The notes under the pieces were generated by a model that was not told where the DNA came from, searched no databases, and saw only the letters and a list, made by a program, of their open reading frames with translations. This document shows positions 30,914-39,662 of a stretch of DNA of 64,000 nt, piece by piece; position 1 is the first letter of the stretch; every line of letters starts with the position of its first letter. This DNA is from Hyphomicrobiales bacterium (GTDB taxonomy: Bacteria > Pseudomonadota > Alphaproteobacteria > Rhizobiales > Xanthobacteraceae): positions 1-64,000 of the forward strand of contig JAFKKN010000010.1 in the NCBI GenBank assembly GCA_017305535.1, read 5' to 3'. The position numbers and the translations under genes were made by a program.

Positions 30914-31207
30914 TCACACTTTCGCCCGCTCAAGCGTCTTGGCCATTCTGGCGCGCCAGCCGTCGCCGGTGGCCTTGAACTTCTCAATTGTGTCCGGCGA
31001 CAATCCAAGGGTGACGGCTTCCTTCGGGTTCTCGACTTTCGGACGGCCTCGCGACCGCTTGATGCTGGCGTGAAGGTCGGGGAAGACTTCACTGAACGGT
31101 CTTGCCCGAGCGAAATCCTCTTTCGTCCATTCCGGATTGTCAGAGACGGTCTTGAGGTCTGCCTTGGTATAGCCGCGCCTTGAACAATCAACCTTTGATG
31201 TAGTCAC
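30914..31207 (-). CDS. BrnA-like antitoxin family protein, apparently orphan
   Basis: A 97-aa protein resembling the BrnA/DUF4415 antitoxins, with a basic C-terminal segment (Arg-Gly-Arg-Pro-Lys-Val-Glu-Asn-Pro-Lys-Glu-Ala-Val-Thr-Leu-Gly-Leu-Ser-Pro-Asp) followed by a helical end that begins Gly-Trp-Arg-Ala-Arg-Met. BrnA normally represses a BrnT toxin operon and lies directly after brnT; here no BrnT-like frame lies within several hundred bases on either side. The GTG at 31207 is chosen because AGGAGG sits 7 bp upstream of it; an ATG at 31231 would put that ribosome site inside the gene. Confidence 0.65.
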   Translation of the reverse strand: MTTSKVDCSRRGYTKADLKTVSDNPEWTKEDFARARPFSEVFPDLHASIKRSRGRPKVENPKEAVTLGLSPDTIEKFKATGDGWRARMAKTLERAKV

Positions 31208-31343
31208 GATAGAGCCTCCTTTCCTTTGCATCAGGCCACAGGAGCTTTGCGGCGTCAGTCTGCCACAGGAGTAGAGAGTTCGTTAACGCTACCGCTCTAG
31301 TGAAAAGGAGGACTGGAAACCTCGTTAGGCGGCTGGATCGCGC

Positions 31344-32309
31344 ATGAGAGATGAGGCAGACCCCGTTCCCGCGCTTCCGCCGGTCGACGTTCGCGCGCGC
31401 CTTTATGATCAGGCCCTCGGGTTCGCGGGCATCGGCGCATGGGAATGCGAACTTGCGACCGAGCGCCTGACCTGGACGCCGGGCGTCTACGGCATCTTCG
31501 GCTACCCGATGGGCAATCCGTTGCGACGCGCCTCCATCGTCGATCTCTATGTCGAGGAATCCCGCCGCAACATGGAGCTCGCGCGGGCCGAGGTGATCCG
31601 CACCGGTCGCACAGTGTCGCTAGATGCTGAAATTATCACCTGGCGTGGCGAGCGGCGCTGGATGCGGCTTTCCATCAATGCGATCGGGGAGGGCGGGCGG
31701 ACCGTTCGTATCTTCGGCGCGAAGCAGGACATCACCGCCGACCGGAAAGCGCTGGAGAGCCTGCGGCGGCGCGCCGAGACCGATGCGCTCACCGGGCTCG
31801 CGAACCGTTCGGTTTTTCAGGCGCGCTATCGCGAAATCGTTTGTGACAGCCTGAACCATGGTTTCGCTTCGGCACTCGTGCTGATCGATCTCGATCGCTT
31901 CAAAGAGATGAACGATACGTTCGGCCACGCGGCTGGTGACGCGTGCCTGTGCGAGGTCGCGATGCGATTGAGGCGGGCATTTCATAACGCAGGTTTGGTC
32001 GCGCGCATCGGCGGCGATGAATTCGCGCTGATCCTGCGCGCGCCGGTGGCCCCGGCTCAAATTGCCCGCGTGCTTCAGGAAACCGTCGTCATGCTGTGCC
32101 GGCCGCTGTTCTGGAACGGCCTGCGCCTCGAAATCGGAGCCTCGATCGGGGCCTCCCTCGTCGGCCGCCCGCATCGCCGGCGGATCGCCGAACTGTTCGC
32201 CGAGGCCGACAGCGCGCTGTATGATGCCAAGACAGCCGGCCGCAACCGGGTCTATCTATTCAGCGATGAAGGCATTAGCCGCACGGCTGCGCTCGAAGCC
32301 ATCGCGTAA
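31344..32309 (+). CDS. PAS-GGDEF diguanylate cyclase
   Basis: A soluble diguanylate cyclase (321 aa). A PAS fold (about 25-135, with Ile-Gly-Ala-Trp-Glu-Cys-Glu-Leu-Ala-Thr and Gly-Tyr-Pro) may bind a ligand or cofactor; it is joined to a GGDEF domain (about 145-310) with an intact Gly-Gly-Asp-Glu-Phe motif and metal-site Asp in Leu-Ile-Asp-Leu-Asp-Arg-Phe-Lys. This is the second cyclic-di-GMP synthase in 3 kb. The 556-bp gap that follows separates it from the large catabolic operon. Confidence 0.9.
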   Translation: MRDEADPVPALPPVDVRARLYDQALGFAGIGAWECELATERLTWTPGVYGIFGYPMGNPLRRASIVDLYVEESRRNMELARAEVIRTGRTVSLDAEIITWRGERRWMRLSINAIGEGGRTVRIFGAKQDITADRKALESLRRRAETDALTGLANRSVFQARYREIVCDSLNHGFASALVLIDLDRFKEMNDTFGHAAGDACLCEVAMRLRRAFHNAGLVARIGGDEFALILRAPVAPAQIARVLQETVVMLCRPLFWNGLRLEIGASIGASLVGRPHRRRIAELFAEADSALYDAKTAGRNRVYLFSDEGISRTAALEAIA

Positions 32310-32706
32310 CGCGGTTCAGTCCAGATCGCTGGCGACATCCGAGGCGACAAATCGCCACGTCCGGTCCTGTTTCCGTGCAGGCCATCTTGGTCTCGGGCGA
32401 CATCCGGAATAACTCGGCTGCAACGCGAATCCGTGAATCGGGATTGGAGCGCGGAACCCGCCATTTGCGATGCTTGTCACGTCGACCCGCGCCGCTTCCC
32501 GGTAGCCCGCCTCATCATCGTACTAAATTTGGGACAATGGCGCGTTAGTGGTCAATCTTGTGAAACTTTCGGATAAAAACTGGTCATAAAGCTGAATTTG
32601 TGTGCGTTAGTTCCAGAATTAGCATCCGTTTTTTTCTAAAAAAATCTCGTCAAATCAATGTTTTGATCTAAAATACCTCTCCTGTTGCTTGAGTCGTATC
32701 AAAAAT

Positions 32707-32735
32707 TTGACATTGCGAGTTATCTCTGCGAACCT
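32707..32735 (+). promoter_or_regulatory. Candidate promoter of the molybdenum hydroxylase/Liv operon
   Basis: The gap 32310-32865 holds no gene; its right half (about 32530-32720) is AT-rich in a GC-rich genome, as expected of a regulatory region. TTGACA at 32707-32712 fits a sigma-70 -35 box; the matching -10 position (32730-32735, GAACCT) is weak, so an activator may be needed. TCAAA/TTTGA half-sites occur about 40 bp upstream, near 32651-32667. Confidence 0.35.
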
Positions 32736-32865
32736 TTGAACGTCACAGGTTTGTGGATCCATCATGATCGACTGTTCTTCGTTGTGCCGCGGGGGCGCGC
32801 GCACTCTCTCGGTCCAGGGCGCTGGCCGGATTTCGTCCCACCATTCTCGAATTGGGATGTGAGGG

Positions 32866-33726
32866 ATGCTGGGCTTCGAACTTTCAGAACCCGCAACGCT
32901 CGATGAAGCGTTCGATCTGCTTGCCGACGGTGATCCCGGCGTGCGCCCGATGGGTGGCGGCACGGCGCTGATGCTGATGATGAAGGCGCAGATCTTCAAG
33001 CCGGAACGTCTTGTCAGTCTGCGGAATGTCGGTGGTTGTTTCGATGGACTGCGCATCGACGCGGATCGGTCGCACATCCGTATCGGCGGCATGACGACGT
33101 TCGCCGAGATCGAATGTTCGCCGATGGTGTTGCAGCATCTGCCGGCGGTCGTGCGCACCATGAAGACGCTGGCCAATATCCGGGTCCGTCATGTGGCGTC
33201 GGTCGGCGGCAATCTCGCGCATGCCGATCCCCATCTCGATCTTCCGCCAGTGTGGATGACCCACGCCGCCAGCATTCGCATCGTCAGCAAGACCGGTGAG
33301 CGCGTCATCCCCGTCGAGGATCTGTTCGCGGGCTATTACGAGACGACGCTTGAAGGCGGCGAGCTGATTGCTGAAGTCATCGTGCCCGTGCGACCGGAAT
33401 GGACGTCGACCTATGTGAAGGTCACGACGCGTTCCGCGCACGACTGGCCCGCGCTTGGCATTGCGGTCTCCGCCAATCTTCAGGGGCGACGCGTCAACGA
33501 CCTGCGTCTCGTTCTCAGCGCAGCGCTCGATCGGCCGACGCGGTTGGTCGCGGCCGAGAACGAATTGCGCGGCTCCGATCTCGATGAGGCGGCGCTGAAG
33601 CGCGCCGGCGAGGCCGCGGTCGCGGAAGTCGATATCCATTCCGACAGCCGAGGCTCGGCTGCCTACAAGCAACATCTTCTGCGCGTGCATCTGTCGCGCG
33701 CGATGCACTCGCTGGTGGGAGTGTAA
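32866..33726 (+). CDS. Molybdenum hydroxylase 1, FAD-binding medium subunit (CoxM-like)
   Basis: The electron-transfer flavoprotein of a three-subunit xanthine-oxidase-family hydroxylase (286 aa). FAD-binding motifs are Gly-Gly-Gly-Thr-Ala-Leu-Met (about 27-33) and Ala-Ser-Val-Gly-Gly-Asn-Leu-Ala-His-Ala-Asp-Pro-His-Leu-Asp (about 111-125). It passes electrons from the iron-sulfur subunit to an acceptor. It is the first gene of a long operon; the next gene starts 3 bp after its stop. An in-frame stop 6 bp before the ATG fixes this start. Confidence 0.9.
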   Translation: MLGFELSEPATLDEAFDLLADGDPGVRPMGGGTALMLMMKAQIFKPERLVSLRNVGGCFDGLRIDADRSHIRIGGMTTFAEIECSPMVLQHLPAVVRTMKTLANIRVRHVASVGGNLAHADPHLDLPPVWMTHAASIRIVSKTGERVIPVEDLFAGYYETTLEGGELIAEVIVPVRPEWTSTYVKVTTRSAHDWPALGIAVSANLQGRRVNDLRLVLSAALDRPTRLVAAENELRGSDLDEAALKRAGEAAVAEVDIHSDSRGSAAYKQHLLRVHLSRAMHSLVGV

Positions 33727-33729
33727 GTC

Positions 33730-36027
33730 ATGGTGGCGTTGATGCCGGTGGGCAATATCGGTCGTTCGGTCCCGCGTCTGGAGGGGCGCGACAAGGTCAT
33801 GGGGCAGGCGGAGTACACCCACCACCTTCGTTTGCCGGGAATGCTGTACGGCAAGATATTCCGCAGCACGCTGCCGCATGCTCTCATCAAGAGCGTGGAT
33901 ACGTCGGCGGCCAAGGCGGTCGAAGGCGTGTTCCGCGTCGTCACCATCGACGACATTCGCACGGTGATCCCGCATCCGTACTATGGTCCGGCCTTTCACG
34001 ATCAGCCCGTGCTGGCCGATGGAAAGGTGCGTTTCGCGGGCGAGCCGGTGGCCGTCGTTCTCGCCTCCGATCCGCGCGTCGCCGAATATGCGGCGAGCCT
34101 GATCACCGCCGAATATGAAGAACTGCCTGCCGTTCTCGACGAGGTCGAAGCGGCGGCGTCGGACATCTGCGTCCACGACGAACTGAAACCGGCCGCGACC
34201 TTTCCCGACCTTCAGCATCTGAAGGGACGGCGCGGCACCAACGTCGCGCTGGATTACCGTCTGGTGCGCGGCGATGTCGAGGCGGGGTTCGCCGCGGCGG
34301 ATCATGTCTTCGAGCATACGTTCCGGTGTCAGCAGGCGATGCACACGCCGATGGAGCCATTCGTCTCCATCGCCGATGTTCGCGACGGACGAATGACGCT
34401 GCATACTGCGTCGCAGGGGCCGTCGTTCGTCCGGATCGAGATGGCGCGGCTGCTCGGCTGGCCGGAGAACCGCGTTCGCGTCAAGGTTCCGCATCTCGGT
34501 GGTGGTTTCGGCGGCAAGCTGTATATCAAGCTCGAAGCGCTGGTGACGTCGCTGTCGCTATTGGTGCAGCGCCCGGTCAAAATCTCTCTGACCATGGAAG
34601 AGCAATTCTTCATGGTGACGAAGCACGCATGCACGTTCACCATCAAGAGCGGCGTCAACAACGACGGCAAGGTCGTCGCGCGGAAGTGCAGGATTCTCTG
34701 GAACGGCGGCGCCTATGCCGATATCGGGCCGCGCGTCACCCAGAAGGCCGGTTTCACCTCCGCCGGTCCTTACGACATCGATAACGTCGAAATCGAATCG
34801 CTCGCCGTTTACACCAACCGGCCGCCGGCGGGCGCGTTGCGCGGCTTCGGTGCGCCGCAGGCAGCGTGGGCCTATGAGTGCCACACCGATTTGATCGCCG
34901 AGGCGCTCAATTTCGACAAGATCGAATTCCGTCGCCAGAACCTGTTGAAGGAAGGGCGGCCGCAAGCGTCCGGAACGCCGGTGCACGATGCCGCGTTCGA
35001 AAAGGTGATGGATCAGGTCGCCGACAGACTCGATTGGCACAAACCTTTCAACCGCGGGAACGGGCGGATTCTGCGGGGGCGCGGCCTCGCCGTTGGTATC
35101 AAGGGCATCACCTCGCCGACAACCTCAGTTGCGATCGTCAATCTCTATGGCGACGGCAGCTGCGGTCTCTATATCGGCACGGTCGATATGGGGCAGGGCT
35201 CCGACACCGTGATGGCGCAGATCGTGGCCGAGGTGCTCGGTCTCGATGCCGAAGCGGTGCACGTCATTCATCCCGACACCGATGTCACGCCCTACGACAT
35301 GGGCACGCTGGGATCGCGATCGACGTTCCACATGGGAACGGCTGTCCGCCTTGCGGCGGAGGACGTGCTCCGCAAGATCGACGATCTTGCCAAGGAGCTT
35401 GGCCTGCCGCCCAACAGCAATCTTCCGGTCAGCGAGATGCTGCGGAAGAAATACGGCATGCAGGCCGGCAACATCATCGGCACCGGCAGCTTCATTCCCG
35501 ACTACAAAAAACCCGATCCGGAGACGGGGCAGACGCCGAAGGCGACGCCGTTCTGGGGCGTCGGTGCCAACGGCGCGGAGGTCGAGATCGACACCGAGAC
35601 CGGTGAGGTCAAGATCGTCAAGCTCGTGAACGTCGTCGATGCTGGCGTTGCCATCAATCCGCGCGCCGTCAGGCAGCAGGTCTCTGGCGCCGCGATCATG
35701 CAGATGGGCTTCACCATGACCGAGAACATGGTGTTCCGTGACGGGCAACTCACCAACGGCTCGCTGGCGGACTACAAGATTCCGTCGCTGCTCGATATGC
35801 CCGAGCAATTCGTCAACGAGTACGTGGAATCGCGCCAGCAGTCCGGGCCGTTCGGTGCCAAGGGCACCGGCGAAAGCTCCACGATCGCGCTGTCGCCCGC
35901 CATCGGAAACGCGATCGCCGATGCGATCGGTGTCCACCTCACCGACCTGCCGTTGACGCAGGAATCGATCTTCCGCGCGATCCAGAAGAAGAACGGCACG
36001 CCGCTGCCGGAGGACGACAATGACTGA
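33730..36027 (+). CDS. Molybdenum hydroxylase 1, molybdopterin-binding large subunit
   Basis: The catalytic subunit (765 aa) of an xanthine-oxidase-family enzyme that adds water-derived oxygen to a carbon next to nitrogen in N-heteroaromatics. Molybdopterin motifs are Gly-Gly-Gly-Phe-Gly-Gly-Lys (257-263), Arg-Gly-Phe-Gly-Ala-Pro-Gln (about 370) and Met-Gly-Gln-Gly-Ser-Asp-Thr. The invariant catalytic Glu is Glu715 in Gly-Ala-Lys-Gly-Thr-Gly-Glu. The Cys-bearing Ala-Tyr-Arg-Cys-Ser-Phe-Arg loop of true CO dehydrogenase is absent, so CO is not the substrate. The stop overlaps the next gene by 8 bp. A pyridine-ring substrate is an inference from the neighbours. Confidence 0.92.
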   Translation: MVALMPVGNIGRSVPRLEGRDKVMGQAEYTHHLRLPGMLYGKIFRSTLPHALIKSVDTSAAKAVEGVFRVVTIDDIRTVIPHPYYGPAFHDQPVLADGKVRFAGEPVAVVLASDPRVAEYAASLITAEYEELPAVLDEVEAAASDICVHDELKPAATFPDLQHLKGRRGTNVALDYRLVRGDVEAGFAAADHVFEHTFRCQQAMHTPMEPFVSIADVRDGRMTLHTASQGPSFVRIEMARLLGWPENRVRVKVPHLGGGFGGKLYIKLEALVTSLSLLVQRPVKISLTMEEQFFMVTKHACTFTIKSGVNNDGKVVARKCRILWNGGAYADIGPRVTQKAGFTSAGPYDIDNVEIESLAVYTNRPPAGALRGFGAPQAAWAYECHTDLIAEALNFDKIEFRRQNLLKEGRPQASGTPVHDAAFEKVMDQVADRLDWHKPFNRGNGRILRGRGLAVGIKGITSPTTSVAIVNLYGDGSCGLYIGTVDMGQGSDTVMAQIVAEVLGLDAEAVHVIHPDTDVTPYDMGTLGSRSTFHMGTAVRLAAEDVLRKIDDLAKELGLPPNSNLPVSEMLRKKYGMQAGNIIGTGSFIPDYKKPDPETGQTPKATPFWGVGANGAEVEIDTETGEVKIVKLVNVVDAGVAINPRAVRQQVSGAAIMQMGFTMTENMVFRDGQLTNGSLADYKIPSLLDMPEQFVNEYVESRQQSGPFGAKGTGESSTIALSPAIGNAIADAIGVHLTDLPLTQESIFRAIQKKNGTPLPEDDND

Positions 36028-36532
36028 CGCCCGCACCATCCGCTTCACGCTCAACGGTGCGCCGGTCTCCGTCAGCGTCATGCCGCACGAAACACTGATC
36101 GAGATGCTGTCGTTGCGCCTCGAATTGAAGGGCGCGCGCGAAAGCTGCGGCCAGGGCCTGTGCGGCTGCTGCACCGTTTATGTCAACGGCAAGTCCGTCT
36201 CGTCGTGCCTCTATCTGGCGCAACTGGTCGATGGCGCGAATGTCGTGACGATCGAGGGGATCAACGACGGCGCCAGGCTCGATCCGGTGCAGGAAGCCTT
36301 CATCGAGGTCGGCGCCTTCCAGTGCGGCTTCTGCACGCCGGGCTTCATCATGATGGCGCGCGAACTGCTCGACGTTCATCCAAACCCCACCGACGATGAA
36401 ATCCGTCACTATCTGATCGGCAATCTCTGTCGCTGTTCGGCTTATCCGGAAATCGTCGAAGCCGTGAAGCTCGCGGCGCGACGGCGCGCGGCGGGAACCG
36501 CACCAGCCCTCGCTCAGGAGTTGTCGGCATGA
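36020..36532 (+). CDS. Molybdenum hydroxylase 1, (2Fe-2S)-binding small subunit
   Basis: The electron-relay subunit (170 aa) with two [2Fe-2S] clusters: the plant-ferredoxin type (Cys-Gly-Gln-Gly-Leu-Cys-Gly-Cys-Cys, about 43-51, plus a Cys near 63) and the C-terminal helical cluster (Cys-Gly-Phe-Cys-Thr-Pro-Gly and Cys-Arg-Cys-Ser). The length is usual. It completes the first M-L-S enzyme and overlaps the LivF-like gene by 4 bp. Confidence 0.93.
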   Translation: MTDARTIRFTLNGAPVSVSVMPHETLIEMLSLRLELKGARESCGQGLCGCCTVYVNGKSVSSCLYLAQLVDGANVVTIEGINDGARLDPVQEAFIEVGAFQCGFCTPGFIMMARELLDVHPNPTDDEIRHYLIGNLCRCSAYPEIVEAVKLAARRRAAGTAPALAQELSA

Positions 36533-37284
36533 CCGCGGCCGTTGCTGAAATTTCCGGTGCGGCATCGAAGCCGCCAATTCTCTCCGTGTCCAACCTGACC
36601 GCCGGCTATGGCGACGTGCAGGTGCTGTGGGGCGTCGACCTGGTGGTGCCCAAGGGCGAGATCGTCTCCATCGTCGGTCCGAACGGCACCGGCAAGACCA
36701 CGCTTCTGCTCGCGATCTCCGGAATGGTTCGCGCGCGCAGCGGCAGCATTCAGTTCGAAGGCGAGGACATCACCAATCAAGGCGCGGATCGCATCGTCGG
36801 CAAGCGATTGATTCACGTTCCCGAGGGACGCCGGCTGTTTCCGACTCTCAGCGTACGCGACAATCTGATGCTCGGCGCCTATGCGCGCACCGACAGCGCA
36901 GCGGAGATCGCCCGCGATCTCGATCTGGTTTTCACCATCTTCCCGATCCTGGCAGAGCGCGCCAATCAGGGCGCGACGACGATGTCCGGTGGTCAGCAGC
37001 AGATGTGCGCGATCGGACGCGGCATCATGGCACGGCCGAAACTTCTCCTGATCGACGAACTGTCGCTCGGTCTTGCGCCGAAGGCGGTCGAGTTGCTTGC
37101 GGAAAGCCTGATCGAGATCAACAAGCAGGACATCTCGATTCTGCTGGTCGAGCAGGACGTGATGACGGCGTTCGAACTCGCCAGCATCGGTTACGTGCTG
37201 GAGTCCGGCCGGGTCCGCATGCATGGCGAAACCCGCGTGTTGAGTCAGGACCCGTCGGTTCAAGCCGCGTATATGGGCCTCTAG
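36529..37284 (+). CDS. Branched-chain amino acid-type ABC transporter ATP-binding protein (LivF)
   Basis: A cytoplasmic ATPase (251 aa) of the LivF family. Walker A is Gly-Pro-Asn-Gly-Thr-Gly-Lys-Thr-Thr (about 50), the signature region reads Met-Ser-Gly-Gly-Gln-Gln-Gln-Met, and Walker B is Leu-Leu-Ile-Asp-Glu-Leu-Ser-Leu-Gly-Leu. The LivF hallmark Pro-Glu-Gly-Arg-Arg-Leu-Phe is present. Its partners (LivK, LivH, LivM, LivG) lie 4-8 kb downstream in the same operon, after the second hydroxylase. This split shows that transport and hydroxylation are coexpressed, probably on the same substrate. Confidence 0.9.
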   Translation: MTAAVAEISGAASKPPILSVSNLTAGYGDVQVLWGVDLVVPKGEIVSIVGPNGTGKTTLLLAISGMVRARSGSIQFEGEDITNQGADRIVGKRLIHVPEGRRLFPTLSVRDNLMLGAYARTDSAAEIARDLDLVFTIFPILAERANQGATTMSGGQQQMCAIGRGIMARPKLLLIDELSLGLAPKAVELLAESLIEINKQDISILLVEQDVMTAFELASIGYVLESGRVRMHGETRVLSQDPSVQAAYMGL

Positions 37285-37286
37285 CG

Positions 37287-39662
37287 ATGGATGCGCTTAC
37301 GGTTCCAAACGGCAAGAAGGGGATCGGCGGTTCGATCCTGCGTAACGAGGACGAGCGGCTGCTCTCCGGGCGCAGCACCTTCATTGCCGATATCAGCCAG
37401 CCGGGGATGTGGGAGATTGCCTTCCTGCGCAGCCCCGTGGCGCATGCCAACATCCTGAGCGTGACCAAGCCGGAAGGTTTCGAACAGCGCGTCTTCCTGC
37501 TGTCGGACCTCGGCGACATTCGCCCGATTCAAGCGGACTCGCAGGCCAAGGGTTTTCGGCGTTCCGATTATCCGGCGCTCGCCAACGACCGGGTGCGCTT
37601 TGTCGGCGAGCCGATTGCGATCTGTCTCGGACGCACCCGCGCGGAAGCCGAAGACCTCGCGCAGGCGGTGTTCGTTGAGTTCGAGGAACTGCCTGCGGTC
37701 AGCGATCTGTCGCAGTGCCGCGATCCCGCTTATCCGCCGATCCATCCTGGCTGGAACGACAATCTTTTCCTTGAGACGCATATCGATGTCGGCGATGTCG
37801 ATGCCGCGCGTGCCAAGGCCGCCGTTTCGCTCACCCGCCAGTATCGCATGAACCGGCAAGCGATCGTTTCGCTCGAGGGCCGCGGGGTGATGAGCTACAT
37901 CGACGAGCGGACCGGCGAACTCGTCGTCTACTCGTCCACGCAGTTTCCGCATGTGATCCGGACCGCGCTCGCGCATTGCCTGAACATGCAGGAGCGTGAA
38001 CTGCGCGTCGTCGCCCCCGAAGTCGGCGGCAGTTTCGGGGTGAAGAACAATCTCAATCCGGAAGAGATCGCGATCGCCGCGCTGACGAAAAAAATCCGCA
38101 AGCCGATCCGCTGGGTCGAGGATCGTCGCGAGCATCTGATCGCGGCTCCGCACGCACGCGAGCATCGCTACGAAGTCACGGTGCATGCCGACAAGGACGG
38201 ACTGATCCTGGGGCTGGAAGCATCGATCGATGTCGACGCCGGGGCGTATTCGGTGTGGCCGTGGACGTCGCCGATGGAATCCGGAATGGCGATCGGCTTC
38301 CTTCCGGGCACCTACACCATTTCGAATTACCGCGCGACCGCGCGAACCTGCGCCAGCAACAAGTCGCCGATGGGGCCGTATCGCGGCGTCGGCCGGCCGG
38401 GCGCATGCTTCGCCATCGAGCGGACCATCGAGGAACTGGCGGTGCATCTCGGCCTCGATCCGGTCGAGGTGCGATTGCGCAACTACGTTCGGCCCGATCA
38501 GTTCCCGTGGAAGTCGGCCGGCGGCAAGACTTACGACAACGGCAACTACGCCGAGAGCGCGATCGCCGCGCGCGATCTGATCAAGCCGGAGCGGCTCACT
38601 GAGCTGAGGCAGCGCTACGCGGACAGCGATTACCTGATTGGTCTCGGCTATGCGACCTATCTCGAACAGACCGCGCACGGCACGGCGGAGTGGGTTCAGC
38701 GCGGCCTTCCGGTGGTGTTCGGCTACGAGCAGGCCGCGTTGCAGATGACGCCGGACGGCATGCTGATCATCGACGTGCCGATCCAGAATCACGGGCAGGG
38801 ACTCGAGACCACGCTGGCGCAGGTCGCCAACGAGGAACTCGGCATTGATCCGGCGCAGGTGGTGGTGCGCCATGGCGACACCAGCATGGCGCCCTACGGC
38901 ATGGGCACCTTTGCCTCGCGCTCCATGGTGATGTCTGGAGGCGCTGTCGGCTGCGCCAGCGCGCTTCTGGCCGACAAGCTGCGCAAGATCGGCGCGCATC
39001 TGTTGCAGGTGCAGGACAGCGATGTCCGTCTGGAGGACGGCTTCGTGGTCGCCAACGCATCTGGCGGCGCGAAGATCTCGTTGAAGGAAATCGCCGTCGC
39101 GGCGTTCCTGCGTCCTGAGCGATTGCCCGACGACGTCGATCCCGGTCTTTCGGTGGTCGCATCGTACAGAACCTCGCGCGATACCGGCGCCTGGTCGTAC
39201 GGCACTCACGCCGCGATCGTGGCGGTCGATCGCGGCACCGGCATGGTGCACATCCTCGACTATGTGATCGCGCATGATTGCGGCACCATCGTCAATCCGA
39301 TGATCGTCGACGGTCAGATGATGGGCGGACTGGCGCAGGGCATCGGTACCGCGCTTTACGAGGAGATGCCGTACAGCGCCGAGGGCCAGCCGCTGGCTTC
39401 GACCTTCATGGATTATCTGGTGCCCGGGGCATCCGAAATGCCTCACACCACCATCGAGCATCTCTGCTCGCCGTCGCCGATCACGCGTTACGGCATCAAG
39501 GGGATGGGCGAGGGTGGCGCGATCCCGCCGCCTGCCTCGCTCTGCAACGCGGTCAATGACGCGATTCGTTCGCTCGGCGCGTCGATCAACGAAACGCCGA
39601 TGACGCCGGACCGCGTGCTGCGCGCTCTGCTCGACGCGCAAGCCGGGAGTGCTACCGCATGA
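37287..39662 (+). CDS. Molybdenum hydroxylase 2, molybdopterin-binding large subunit
   Basis: A second catalytic subunit (791 aa), only distantly related to the first. The molybdopterin motif reads Val-Gly-Gly-Ser-Phe-Gly-Val-Lys; the active-site loop is Pro-Tyr-Arg-Gly-Val-Gly-Arg-Pro (364-371), the form II-type loop; and Glu742 in Gly-Ile-Lys-Gly-Met-Gly-Glu is the expected catalytic Glu. ATG 37287, 2 bp after the LivF stop, is the start; the reading frame is open upstream but overlaps LivF in another frame. Together with the medium and small subunits that follow it would carry out a second hydroxylation. Confidence 0.9.
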   Translation: MDALTVPNGKKGIGGSILRNEDERLLSGRSTFIADISQPGMWEIAFLRSPVAHANILSVTKPEGFEQRVFLLSDLGDIRPIQADSQAKGFRRSDYPALANDRVRFVGEPIAICLGRTRAEAEDLAQAVFVEFEELPAVSDLSQCRDPAYPPIHPGWNDNLFLETHIDVGDVDAARAKAAVSLTRQYRMNRQAIVSLEGRGVMSYIDERTGELVVYSSTQFPHVIRTALAHCLNMQERELRVVAPEVGGSFGVKNNLNPEEIAIAALTKKIRKPIRWVEDRREHLIAAPHAREHRYEVTVHADKDGLILGLEASIDVDAGAYSVWPWTSPMESGMAIGFLPGTYTISNYRATARTCASNKSPMGPYRGVGRPGACFAIERTIEELAVHLGLDPVEVRLRNYVRPDQFPWKSAGGKTYDNGNYAESAIAARDLIKPERLTELRQRYADSDYLIGLGYATYLEQTAHGTAEWVQRGLPVVFGYEQAALQMTPDGMLIIDVPIQNHGQGLETTLAQVANEELGIDPAQVVVRHGDTSMAPYGMGTFASRSMVMSGGAVGCASALLADKLRKIGAHLLQVQDSDVRLEDGFVVANASGGAKISLKEIAVAAFLRPERLPDDVDPGLSVVASYRTSRDTGAWSYGTHAAIVAVDRGTGMVHILDYVIAHDCGTIVNPMIVDGQMMGGLAQGIGTALYEEMPYSAEGQPLASTFMDYLVPGASEMPHTTIEHLCSPSPITRYGIKGMGEGGAIPPPASLCNAVNDAIRSLGASINETPMTPDRVLRALLDAQAGSATA

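Noticed and set aside
32884-34494. A 536-codon - strand frame across the first hydroxylase genes
   Set aside because: It covers two adjacent genes in antisense and lacks any family signature; it reflects codon bias on the coding strand.
36627-37286. Upstream extension of the second large subunit (open frame from 36627)
   Set aside because: The extension overlaps the whole LivF gene in another frame; ATG 37287 begins directly at family-like sequence.
37281-39641. A 786-codon open frame on the - strand opposite the second hydroxylase large subunit
   Set aside because: It is the antisense of a clearly conserved gene, rich in Arg, His, Ala and Asp as is typical of shadow frames in GC-rich DNA, and has no recognisable domain.
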